Shown here: in pieces, positions 13,137 through 23,587 of the stretch
Numbering within the stretch: position 1 is the first letter of the stretch
Layout of the letters: each line of letters begins with the position of its first letter
Assembly (NCBI GenBank): GCA_964036045.1
Contig: OZ038386.1
Location: 14,915,433 to 14,979,432 of the forward strand
Source: Eutreptiella sp. 'Long Island Sound 2002'
Lineage: Eukaryota > Euglenozoa > Euglenophyceae > Eutreptiales > Eutreptiaceae
Reading direction: 5' to 3'
DNA length: 64,000 bases
Notes under the pieces: generated by a model
Seen by the model: the letters and a program-made list of their open reading frames with translations, nothing else
The model's database searches: none
What the model was told of the DNA's origin: nothing
Made by a program: the position numbers and the translations under genes

Positions 13137-13524
13137 ACAAGACTAGGAAGTATCCAACTTTCTGGATACCTCTGGAGACCTCAAAGTTTCCCTATTGTTC
13201 CAGCGGATACTTGGATACAAGCTTTTTCATTAACAGCCCTGTGGGGAAAATGGTAACCTTTCGGAAAATTTGGGGAAATGGGACCTGAAAAAATGCAGAA
13301 GGTGCCTCACCGTGTCCCATTTCTCACCCCCCCCCCATTTGTACCCTGTTTTTCTCCATTTTTCTTTCGCATTGGAACATTTTCATACATTTTCGATGAT
13401 GTATTTCTAACAATTTCCCATTTTCCCCCATTTCCCCCCATTTTCCCCCATTTCCCCCCATTTCCCCCATTTTTCCGTGCCCTGCTGGATACTTGGGTAC
13501 TCCGGATATAGATACTTCCTAGAC
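13137..13524. mobile_element. MITE-like element, hAT-type (388 bp)
   Basis: A non-coding insertion bounded by an exact 8-bp direct duplication (TTGCAAAC at 13129-13136 and 13525-13532). The terminal inverted repeats are GACTAGGAAGTATC at 13141-13154 and GATACTTCCTAGAC at 13511-13524, matching at 13 of 14 positions once reversed. The left end has four extra bases before the inverted repeat. Imperfect sub-terminal repeats (TGGATACCTCTGGAG, TGGATACTTGGGTAC) lie just inside. The centre holds a CCCCCATTTT-type low-complexity tract (about 13420-13478). An 8-bp duplication with short TIRs is typical of hAT-superfamily elements. It encodes no transposase, so it would depend on one elsewhere. Confidence 0.6.
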
Positions 13525-13532
13525 TTGCAAAC

Positions 13533-15980
13533 GCTGCTCATTGGACTTGCATGCTTTTTGCGCTATGGGGTGAAATGTGCAATACCCTCTGATGGAATTT
13601 TATGGAAACAAGTTTAAAAGGTATTTTTGTTTTGACCTAGCCTGCCTCCCGAGCTGATGAACCCCTTGCAGGGAAGCAGAGAGTAACAGTTTTTCAATGA
13701 GCAGCTGTAGGTTTGGTCGGCTTGGAGCCAATTCATGTATATGGACCCCCGAACGCTGGCAGCTCATTGGTGTGACCTCTTTGCCAAATGCGCAACAGAA
13801 TTGAACAACCATAAAAAAATTTCCGACAACAATGTAACCCGATACACAATGCATGGGTGCGTGCAACACCATACCCACACCCACTACTACACCATATGAC
13901 CACGCATGGGAATGCTTTCCCTGCGGCGCGCAGTTTTGGTAATTATACGAGAATATAGGCGGAATAGTGCCACATACATACACACATCTGTTACATACCG
14001 GTTACCCCCCACACACCACTTTTTTCTCCTGTTTGATTGCTACATTCCCTTTTTTGGGCCTCTATCTTTCACAAATAGTGCATTTGATTCCGTACCCAAT
14101 GAGGTTTGGGCCCACCAGATGGTAGTGGTCGAGGAGCCACCTCTGATTTTGTTCCCGGGATTGACATGGGGTCATTTTCCAAAGGAGATGTTTGGGACAA
14201 AGTCCTATACCGTTGACAACGACTCGTCCACATTTGACTCCAACTCCAACTCCGACTCAGACTTCACCACCGATTCCGACTTAGGGCCGAGCTTGACCTC
14301 ATGCTCTCCGGAGTGTTTGTCGTCCGAACCCAACTACTCACCCGATGATGAGTAGTCTTGGTTACAAGTGAAACGCGAAACGCACCGAAACAAATGTCAT
14401 AGGGGGGGGGTTCCCTTTGACCAACTTTTGTAAACAGCAATGGTGTCAACAGATCAACGGGCCCAGCATGTTTTTGTTCCGGTGTATATTTCTTGGACAG
14501 TGTACACTAAAGCCAATTACCTTTTTCCTGCGGCGCTTGCGGCGTACAGGAAGCATTCCACATTGCTCAGTGCCAGCACACACCATAAGTGTCTTCGCCG
14601 AGACTTGGAGCCATGGAGCCAAGAGCCATCCAAGTAGCCTCATACATCTGCTCTAGGTGAAATACACTCAATGTGAAGCATAGAGGATGACCTGAACCCA
14701 TCCTAATCCTCCCAACATTTTGCTAGCATTCAGACCCACAAGCCTGTTGCGCGCCTCACTAGTCTGCAAACGCCTAGGGGAGCCCAACTGGGATATCCCC
14801 GAAAATGCAACCCGGGAGCGACCTACGAAAGGGCCGATGACCTACACATTGTACCATCGACCAAATATACTTGGAAACCCAGTTACCGGGGTGCAGAGCT
14901 TAGAGGTTCTTTTAGGCCCCCTACTATGGTCTCTGCCAAAATAGTTGTTGCACCAGGTCACCCATTGTGACGGCATCTTCTGGTCCACTGTTGGCTGGAG
15001 AAATTACCCACAAGACAAGTTCACAGATCAAGCACAGGTGCGGGCACCATACCGCCCTATTTGGGTGTCATTTGCGTAGCACACCCCAGTGTGAGATACG
15101 GGATGTCCAACCCCTTGTAAAATGATCATTTTCGAAAACGAGATGAACCACCAATGCATTTTCGATTTTTGACTCCTCTAACCCCTCGTACCCGGTGACC
15201 ATTTTCAGGGGGGGGGGCAAAACGTTTTGCATATTGCGCCGCTGTGCGCCGATTTGGACCAGAGTCTTCATGAATTTTTTTCTTGTACATGGAACCCCGA
15301 GTCAAATGGCAGGGATGCCGGGTCCAAGCCCCCCCCCCCCTGGCCGTGGGCCCTTGCTGGTGAGGACTTGGCCGGTTTTGGGGTGGCATGCGTCAACTGA
15401 AAAATCACACTGCAGAGGTTGTTAGATCAAAGCTAGGCATGCCAACATGTATGGGGAAACCCCCCTCCCTTTTGGGCCTATTCACATACCCCACCCCAAG
15501 GGGTTGACTTGTTGGTTTACCCCCTTGTAACATACTTATGTCCAATAAATGCATCCCTCAATCAGTTTTCGGTCGGGACCCCCTCCCAAGACCCCCCCCC
15601 ACTTGAAACCCACTTTTGTGAGGGTGGTGGGTGGCTGAGGGGGGTCAAAAGATGTAGAAAAATGACGCCCCTTTTTGCGGGGGTTTGATGGTTTTTTTTC
15701 CCATTTTGATTTGAAATGTTGTTTCGAGTTCCGAGTCCATAGGGTTTTTGTGGGGCGGAGTGGGACGGGAACCGGTGCACTTTATGCAGTTTTCAGCCAT
15801 TTTTGCTCCATCGGTGTTTTGTTTGGTGACCTTGGTGACTGCATGGTACTCATCCTCAGGGGTGCAAATGGAATTGTTGTGGCAGTATATCCTACAAAGT
15901 TACAGAAGGACGTTTTTGGCAGCCTCTGGCCCTGCCTAGGGCTTGTCATTGCCCTTCTGAAAGACACAAAATGATTGTTT
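13533..15980. other. Unassigned stretch; one small acidic ORF
   Basis: No recognisable gene. ATG 14119 to 14355 (plus) encodes 78 residues ending in a Ser/Asp/Asn-rich run, partly a product of a GACTCCAAC-type repeat; I cannot tell whether it is expressed. Poly-C and poly-G tracts occur at 15331-15340 and 15590-15600. A short word, GTAGCACACCCCAGTGTG at 15074, resembles sequence just before the element A polypurine tract. Confidence 0.3.
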
Positions 15981-16419
15981 CAGAGGGATGGCTGTGGCCC
16001 TGTATACCACTGTATACCTGGTACCATGATAGTAACTGTATACCTGCTGTATACTCTGTATACACTGTAGACTGTATACCGTATACGGCTACCTGACTGT
16101 ATACTTATGGTATGCGGAGACTGTATACCTGTTGACCTGTAGACCTGTATACCTGCATACATCTGTATACTAGCTGTATACTATTAGGTATACGGATCTG
16201 AAGACCGCGTCTGTAGACATTTGGCTGTAGACCTGTAGACCTGTAGACCATCATTCCAATTGCTATATATAATATGCCTTGCGAGCACAAATAACTGGAC
16301 ATATGTGTTTATTGATGGATGGATGCAAGGAATGATGGGTATATCACATACGTATGTCATGCAATATGTGTTGATATGAGCATATAGTCTCCAACGTAAA
16401 TTTTCATGGAGGGAACAAT
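15981..16419. repeat. GTATAC/GTAGAC-rich dispersed repeat, copy 1
   Basis: A 439-bp repeat, nearly identical to 20778-21215. The first ~270 bp are packed with the hexamers GTATAC and GTAGAC (both fit GTMKAC) spaced mostly 7-11 bp apart. The rest is unique-looking sequence with GATGGATGGATG and ends GGAGGGAACAAT. It begins CAGAGGGATGG. No coding capacity. Confidence 0.85.
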
Positions 16420-17352
16420 ATTGGATGGTTTATGCGGTTTTTGCACTTTTCAGGCTTCTTTGCTAGTTTCTTGTTTTTGGTGACATTAGTGACCCTGTGG
16501 TTCCCACTCTAAGGGGTGCCTTTGAGGATGTTGTTTGCATTAGGATCCAGTGGGACCTTGCTTGCATTCTCTAGTGTGGCCTAGAGCAGGTCACAGCCAT
16601 GTGAAAGGCTCCGAATCACCGTCACAGTAATGGCCCTTATGTGTGCTTGGATCGGTGCATCAAATGTACTGTGCGATATGAGTCCCATTTGCTCAGCTTA
16701 AGTTTTGAGCATTCTGAAAGTTCATGAGCAATAGGACCAACATTCTCCTACCAATTTATACCTTCTATGCTGTGCGTTCCGGCGCCATGTGGAAAGTAGC
16801 ATCAAGCGCGCACAACATGGCCAAAAATCACAGCTCTGTCGTGGGGTGTGAAGGACAATCACACAAAGTATGAGATAGAAACCAAACGGTGGCGGCTAGG
16901 AACGGGTGTCGCAAGCAGCAGAGTTCCGTCCCAAAGTCTCACAAACATGGCCAAACATTGCCGTTTTTGGGCATTCTGGGTGTCTAGGATGTCCATGGAT
17001 GGATCCAATTGCATTCGAACCAACGTGGATAATCAGCAACCAACTTTCATCAACGTCTAGTCTCCTTTACAATTGATGAGTGGCCCTAACGACCAAGCAT
17101 GCCGCTAAATTGGCCTTGAAAAGCAACCGATTTTCATACCCTTTTCAAGTTCTGCCTTCCTGTGCCGTATTTGGTAACAATGGATTGCATCGGGCACCCT
17201 TGTGGTGATAAATAACAATGAATGGGATCTTTTGCAAGCCTTTCCTACGCTGTCATCACCCTACACCTCCCCATTTTGCCACACCGGAGTGGTGGAGTGT
17301 GCACAATGTGCGTGCTGGGATAGGGTTACGGGGATCGTCTGTGGGTCCGAAA
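16420..17352. other. Unassigned stretch
   Basis: I see no gene, clear repeat or RNA here. The open frame at 16848-17060 is short and featureless. Confidence 0.3.
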
Positions 17353-17712
17353 ATGGTCAAAAATGATTTTTTCCAAATTTGCTAGACCACTTGGGGTGCT
17401 CAAACAAGTGTTTTTAGCCCATTTGGAGCCTGTGGTGACTAGTTTTGATCCTTCAAACATCGCAAAAAGCATTGAAAATGGGCTGTTTTGGGACCAAAAA
17501 TGGGTCAAAAACGGGTCAAAGAAGGCATTTTTCCAAATTTGATCCTAAAGCATTTGGGGTGCGCAAACAAGTGAAAAGATCGCATTTGGAGCCTATTTTG
17601 AGGAATTTTAGCCCGGGTGAAGTTCCCACGACCCTTTAAAATGGGCTCTGTTGGAACAAGAAGTGGCTCAAAAGTGGGTCAAAAAAAGGTTTTTTCAAAA
17701 ATGATCCTAAGA
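17353..17712. repeat. Tandem repeat, ~163-bp unit, about 2.2 copies
   Basis: CCAAATTTGCTAGACCACTT near 17372 recurs as CCAAATTTGATCCTAAAGCA near 17534 and partly near 17695. Each copy contains GGGGTGCKCAAACAAG, CATTTGGAGCC and ATGGGTCAAAA-type words. The copies are diverged. Confidence 0.65.
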
Positions 17713-17887
17713 TGCCCTCCCCTTGCATAGCAATAATAGCAAGGTGGGGGGCGACAGAACCTTCACTTTCTGTTTTGCAAGTTTACTCAGAAGGTCAGAT
17801 GTTGAGCTTCTCCTGTGTGGTATTATTGGTGCATTGTTGTGTACTTCAGATTTCTTGCATCTAAGACACTCCATTGCACCCTGTGTC

Positions 17888-18199
17888 ATGCAAAAATTGT
17901 TTTCGCAATTTCAGCCATGGATTTTGATCTTGTCAACGGAAAGTTGTACTTCACATGTGATATTCCTGAGGCAAACTGCTTGCCACAGAGTCCGCTGTAA
18001 AGCCCCCTACCAAGCCCGCCCCAAAGCTACCAAACTTCGCGCCAAACCCTCAGCCAAGACTGCAGCCAAACTTGCTGCCAGGGTGGCAGCCAAGCCTGCA
18101 GCTAGAGAGCACAAACCTCTGGCCCCTCTTGAGCATGTGGAGCTCTTCAGAGTCAAATACTGCCGCCAGAAAAAGTGGCACACAGAGCGTGTATCTTAG
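17888..18199 (+). CDS. Hypothetical basic Ala/Lys-rich protein (doubtful)
   Basis: An open frame of 103 codons from ATG 17888. The N-terminal half is featureless. The C-terminal half (about 18000-18120) is Lys/Ala/Arg-rich with AKPSAKTAAKLAARVAAKPA, similar in composition to histone H1 tails or other chromatin-binding basic tails, then an unrelated end. A second frame over the same start (ATG 17924, MDFDLVNGKLYF) and a Lys/Pro/Ala-rich stretch in yet another frame suggest a broken or spliced gene. No domain is recognised. It may equally be a retrocopy fragment or chance. Confidence 0.2.
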   Translation: MQKLFSQFQPWILILSTESCTSHVIFLRQTACHRVRCKAPYQARPKATKLRAKPSAKTAAKLAARVAAKPAAREHKPLAPLEHVELFRVKYCRQKKWHTERVS

Positions 18200-19480
18200 T
18201 AGAGCTGAACACACATCCCAATAAGCAGTTTGTGGCTTATTTTGTTGTTCATACGCCTTTATGTCTGCACGTCTTGTTTGGTGTTGCACGTCCTTTGCAT
18301 AGTAATCGGGTACGCAGGAGAGGGGGGGGATAGTCCATTTGTGATGCCCAAATGGATGAATTGAACCCTTTTTGATCCCATTTTGACCCGCTCTAGTGCA
18401 CCTTCGAAGGAATCGTCGTTTGTGTCCCTCAACGCTCGTAGCTGATGTTGCTTTCCCCACCAGCTCAGTCCGAAAATTCAGTCCTAGTTTGGGTTAGGTT
18501 TAAAGGTGATGGTATGGTTATGGTATGGAAGGGGGGGTGAGGCCGCTCCTGGACCCCCCCCCTTGCCCCTCTCAACCCCCCCCCCCTCTTCCCCTGCCTT
18601 GACCCCCCTTCACCCCCCCCCCCCTACCAACCACCTAGCGCCTCGTAGACCCCCCCCGGGGCGTTCAGCACACTTCTTGGCGCGCTCCTTGATGGTTGTG
18701 CCCCCCCTCCCCCCACTACGAACACCATGTACCACAGGAACAGGCATTCTTGGGCCACCACTGGTTGCTTCATGCGCCAAACAGTCTCTCTGTTGGTGAC
18801 AATGCAAAACTCACATTCCTGAGATTGCCGAACCCATACCTTCAGCAGCTCAAAGTGGATGAGGAGAAAGAGAGAAAGAGAGAGAGGGGGGGGGCAAAGA
18901 TGGGAAAACAATGTCCTGCAGCAAGCCCCCTTTTTATAGCTTCAGTCGCCTGTTTTGTGTGTCGAACTGACCATTTCTATTGCGTTCGGCAAGGCATCTG
19001 GAACAAAGACGACTAACTATTGGCTGGAGGCATCCTTTGGGGCAGGGGTGGGGGGGGGGGCCTTCGAGACCTTTGGGGGAGGGGGCATGGTGTGGCCACA
19101 TGGGCCTCCAGGCCACTACAAGGGTCCCCAAGCGTGCTCAAGTACCAGTATTGTCACCACATGATCACCCTAACCCATCCCAGAGGTAACAGAAGGGTTT
19201 CGGAAAATGGCGAATTTTCACAATATTTCAGGTGCCACTAAACCTTGCTTTTATACGTGACGACCCCCCCCAGTAGAATGCACATGCACGACCCACAGAG
19301 CGGTGTGGTGCTTGCACCCCATGCGCGGGCCACCATGGCGGGGAGGTATGTGGCAGACCACCTGGACACACGTGTGGAGGAAGACCGGAACGCAGAGGGC
19401 AATGGGCATCTAAAACCATAAAATGGTGGCACCAAATGGAGCGACCCCACTGCACCAACTACTGGGCCCCGTTAACACTG
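18200..19480. other. Unassigned stretch with C-rich tracts
   Basis: No supportable gene. Poly-C blocks occur across 18540-18715, and there are G runs near 18890 and 19049-19059. The open frames on both strands reflect this biased composition. Confidence 0.3.
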
Positions 19481-19737
19481 AAGCGGCACCCGACGCAGCG
19501 CGCGAAAGGAAGAATGGGTGACCGTCCAGAACCCTGTAAGGAAAACGCAACCTATTGCAATGGCACACATGGATTGCCCAGCGGACGACTAGAACACAGG
19601 CCAGGGAGTCCACCGAAGCGGGAACCCGACACAGCGGGCACCAACAACCTGAAAAACGCCAGAAAACGGTAACGCGATGTGGCGCGCGAAGGGAAGAACG
19701 GGTAATTGTCCAGAGCCCTGTCAAGAAACAGCAACCG
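19481..19737. repeat. Diverged direct repeat of about 60 bp
   Basis: GCGCGCGAAAGGAAGAATGG with the following GTCCAGAACCCTGTAAGG (19497-19553) is repeated as GGCGCGCGAAGGGAAGAACG with GTCCAGAGCCCTGTCAAG (19681-19737). An AAGCGGSAMCCGACRCAGCG word lies near 19481 and 19617. No gene is supported over it. Confidence 0.5.
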
Positions 19738-20777
19738 GAGGAAATATCACACAGGGGGTCCCCGCTTTGGTTGGTTCTGTCAGTCAGACAGAAGACAGAT
19801 GCACCCTGTCCTGATGGTGCCATGTCATTCAGCCTCTCATTCCACCTCTTGAATTCGCTGTTGATGGCCCCTCATTTTCCCTCATTTCACCTGACTTCAA
19901 CTCATTTCCTGTTTCTAAGTCGAGCTCACAAATTAACTCCAGTGCACGTCATTTCACATCACCTCACCGCCCACCTGAGTTTTCTGCCTGCTACGTTGTG
20001 CCACAGGAGCACTTCCAGCGTGGAGCAGCCGCTACAGCCACTACCAACAACGTGCGCTTCATGGGCGAGTTGTTCAAGTGCTCAATCATTACTGAGCACA
20101 CCATTCATGGGTGTGTGTGTGTGTGTGCGTGCGGGTTGGTGTGAGTGTGTGCGGGTGGGTGTGGGTGTGTCCTGGTTTCGGTGTTTGGGTTCTTCGTTGC
20201 CTAACACTCAGTTGTGTCTTGAATGTGGTATGTGGCCCGATGAGACCTCTCCGCGGCCGTGTGCCGGGCTATCTGTGCATCTGCTGGCATCTGATCGTTT
20301 CACGTTGATGTGTTTCTGTGTGTGTGTTCATGCGCCGGTGCCTGTTTGTCAGGCAATGGCTGACGCTGTGTATAAAGCAATTATACATGCAACCCCCATG
20401 CCACTGGGTTCGGAGTGAGGCGTTTCGGCTGTCGGTGTGATTGTGTGCACTTACAATTGTAGGTGTCTATGAGGGAAGCACTATCGCCGTACGCATTGCG
20501 GTGCGACAACCATGTACGTTTCACTATGTTCATCTACTGAACTCCTGGTGTTGACAACAATTTGTCGTTTCATTTCAATGCACTCTTTTTCTGCATCAGC
20601 GTGCATGCACTTCAGCCTATTCATGATCACATGCTTCCATTCCTCTTCCCTTGTCCTCTTCGTTTTGAGTTTTTAGTGTGATGGACCATTGCTGAAGGGT
20701 CCGTCATTGGGTGGTAACTGTGTTTCAACCCTCCTTGGTTAGCTGCTCCGGTTGCACCCACTTGTCGGATCATTTTC
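19738..20777. other. Unassigned stretch with GT microsatellite
   Basis: A GT-rich simple repeat lies at about 20111-20170. The open frame 19555-20418 has no domain, shifts composition and runs through the microsatellite; I do not call it a gene. Confidence 0.3.
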
Positions 20778-21215
20778 CAGAGGGATGGCTGTAGACCTGT
20801 ATACCACTGTATACCTGGTACCATGATAGTAGCTGTATACCAGCTGTATACTCTGTATACACTGTAGACTGTATACCGTATACGGCTACCTGACTGTATA
20901 CTTATGGCATACGGAGACTGTATACCTGTAGACCTGTAGACCTGTATACCTGTATACCTCTGTATACTAGCTGTATACTATAGGTATACGGATCTGTAGA
21001 CCGCGTCTGTGGACATTTGGCTGTAGACCTGTAGACCTGTAGACCGTGAATCCAACTCCTATATGTAATATGCATTGCGAGCACCCATTACTGGACATAT
21101 GTGTTTATTGATGGATGGATGCAAGGAATGATGGGTATATCACATATGTATGTCATGCAGTATGTGTTGATATGAGCATATAGTCTCCAACGTAAATTTT
21201 CATGGAGGGAACAAT
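20778..21215. repeat. GTATAC/GTAGAC-rich dispersed repeat, copy 2
   Basis: 438 bp and nearly identical to 15981-16419 in the same orientation, 4.8 kb away, starting CAGAGGGATGG and ending GGAGGGAACAAT. The ends are not TG/CA and the flanks show no target duplication, so I do not call the pair LTRs. Confidence 0.85.
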
Positions 21216-21508
21216 TTTTTCTTGCAGAGGAGTGGTATGTACCCCTATACACCTACCCACATTCATTAGCACATGGAGCCATATATTGCACCTTGACCGC
21301 ATCCATGCATGCATGCTAGTGTTGCCCCCCCCCCTCCCCTCCCCAATGCTGCTCGTGGCTCCTGCCGGGGGGGCGGCATTGGGCAGGCGTCGTCCGGAGG
21401 GTAGCTGCACCTTAAAATGCAATAGGTACCTTAAAATAGAATAGGTATGCTTTGACTAAGGTTTTTTTAAAACCAAATTTTCTGGTAAAATTTAGGATTT
21501 CACATTGC
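21216..21508. other. Unassigned stretch
   Basis: It contains a ~45-bp word (TAGCACATGGAGCCA then TATTGCACCTTGAC) repeated near 23271-23315, and a poly-C tract at 21326-21337. No gene. Confidence 0.3.
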
Positions 21509-21934
21509 ATTGTGTGTGTGTGTGTGTGTGTTTGTGTCTGTTCGCGACGTGCTGTCTGGTGCTAACAGGTTTGACAACGAGAACTTCAAGATCAAGCAAC
21601 GCCGAGGACAACCACGACAACCACGACAACGACAACAGCCACGCCGCCGCCAGTGTGCATATTGTGGTGTGCAAAATTTGTGCATGCGTGCCGTGTGCTC
21701 ATTGTGTGTGTGCAGTGTGCACATTGCGTGCGTCCGTGCAGTGTGCAGAGTGCGTGCGTGCAGTGTTGGTGTCATGCGTGTGTTGCTGCGCAGGTGGTGG
21801 TGATGCTGCTGCTTGTTGTTGTTGTTTGCTGCTGTCGCCGCCGCCGCTGCTGCTGCTGTTGCTGTGCCTGCTGCTGTTACTATGCGCTGCCTGCTACTGC
21901 TTGCTGCTGCTGCTGCTGCTGCGTGTCGCGCAGT
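21509..21934. repeat. TG, GTGC and GCT/GCC simple repeats
   Basis: (TG)n at 21509-21530, a GTGTGCRTGC-rich zone at 21650-21780, and (GCT)n/(GCC)n trinucleotide repeats at about 21797-21930. Several frames are open on both strands as poly-Cys, poly-Leu or poly-Ala translations, which marks low complexity rather than coding. Confidence 0.8.
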
Positions 21935-22030
21935 GTGTGTGTCTGTCGTTTGCCGGCGCGCAGTGTGTATGTCATTTGTGTGTTGTGTGTGTGGTTTGAG
22001 TTGCGGCGCGCGCCGTGTGTGTGTCATTTG

Positions 22031-22260
22031 TGTGGCACAGCACAGAACAATTTCACACCGCACGGCTGTGCTGTGCATTCAGCACGGCACGGCGCAGTAC
22101 AGCACACTTTAGCACCGCACGGCACAGCACAGCACAATTTGACACCTCACGGCACAGCACAGCACCATTATTCACCTCAGGCACAGCACAGCACCATTCA
22201 GCACCGCACGGCACAGCACAGCACAAATTAGCTCCACACGGCACAGCTCAGCACAATTGT
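22031..22260. repeat. Tandem repeat, ~31-bp GGCACAGCACAGCAC unit
   Basis: Six to seven diverged copies of a unit containing CACGGCACAGCACAGCAC followed by a variable A/T spacer and CACCKCAC. No gene. Confidence 0.8.
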
Positions 22261-22439
22261 GCACTCTTGTGCTGTAGATTCGGTACGCGTTGCGTTGCCG
22301 CACCATTCGGCGAATTTACGGATAGGGAACTTCAGGTGCGTTTGAGTGATTCTGGACTCTGAACATTTTCAATGAATTTGACTTTGTGCAAGTGTGCAAT
22401 GGGGTACAGGCAGAGGTACAACTGTTTTTTCATTTTCAC

Positions 22440-22580
22440 TGCAGGGGTTTAAAAAAAGAAAAACACAAACAAAAAACAAAATGAAAAAAATACTTTAGGG
22501 CACAAAAATGTTTCCCTGCAGGGGTCCAAAGAAAAGGCAAAAAAATACAAAAGAAAAAATACTTTAGGGCACAAAAATGG
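22440..22580. repeat. Two-copy tandem repeat of ~68 bp
   Basis: CTGCAGGGGTYYAAARAAA through AATACTTTAGGGCACAAAAATG occurs at about 22440-22512 and again at 22514-22580; a short piece (TTTTAGGGCACAAAAT) recurs at 22752. Confidence 0.7.
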
Positions 22581-23454
22581 TGACATGAACAGTTGAGGTA
22601 CACATTCTGTGGCTTACCTCCTGCAGCCTGACCCACCACCATGGACTCTCCCTGAACAAGGGATCTCCAGGGGGTGGGAGCCCATACACAAGGGCCAGCC
22701 ATTGCTGGGGTAGACATACAGGCTTAAAACAATTTCCTAAAATTTTCAACGTTTTAGGGCACAAAATCAAGAAGACACATTTGGAATAGTGCAGTGTTTT
22801 GAAAAAGTGTACAGTGGTTCAAATGGTGTCACAGAAAAATAGAGAAAACATGTTGGGCGCATAGTTCATGAGTAGCACTAAACAAATGGTAGGGCAACAA
22901 TCACATGACATCTTTTTTTCTAGATTTTGTGCTTTCAAATTTGCATTGCCTTTTGTGTTTTTGATTATGCGGAGTATGTTCGGTGTGCTGGCCTCACACA
23001 TTGACCATTGTGTCTTTCATTTTGCAACAAGGATATCGATTGTTTACATTGATTGTTGCATTTGTGGATAACAAAGTGTCACAGCTCTAAGCCAAGGTTC
23101 TTTCCAAAGTTGTGAAGCATTCTGTTTTCCAATTGTGGAAAGGAATCGCATTGGGGCAAGGCAGTGCACATGCCATGGCAATGTATTTTGCGTCGGGTTG
23201 GACCGACCGATCAACCTTGATTTAGAAACATTGATTAACGCAAATCAGAAGTCTAGTTTCATCCGGCTCTAGCACATGGAGCCACTTATTGCACCTTGAC
23301 TGCATCCATGCATGATGAGTCGGGAGACCCCAAAAGCGTCGTTGAATATTGGGCATGCCTCAAAATACTGGCAAGTTGACACATCCTCAGAAAGATGGAA
23401 CACTCAACAATGCTCACACCAAAGTTGGGCCTGTATACTGTCTGTGGACTCTCT
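22581..23454. other. Unassigned stretch
   Basis: AT-rich sequence without a supportable gene. The short open frames lack any domain. Confidence 0.3.
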
Positions 23455-23586
23455 GCAAACCAGTGACTTGTATACCTCACTATAGAGCCTGTAGACTCTC
23501 TGTAGACCCTGTATACCTGTATACTTGTATACCGGTATACGGTTACTATCATGGTGCCATTGTAGACTCTGTAGACCATCCCTCTG
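23455..23586 (-). repeat. GTATAC/GTAGAC repeat, inverted partial copy
   Basis: Reverse-complement relative of the start of the repeat at 15981 and 20778: it ends in CCATCCCTCTG, the complement of CAGAGGGATGG, and contains the ACCATGATAGTA word inverted. Only the first ~130 bp are present and they are more diverged. Confidence 0.65.
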
Positions 23587-23587
23587 A

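Noticed and set aside
15981-21215. The 439-bp direct repeats as LTRs of a 5-kb element
   Set aside because: Ends are not TG/CA, no PBS, PPT or target duplication is visible, there is no coding between them, and a third partial inverted copy exists nearby.
21500-22362. Poly-Cys, poly-Leu and poly-Ala open frames
   Set aside because: Direct translations of TG, GTGC and GCT/GCC microsatellites and the GGCACAGCAC array.
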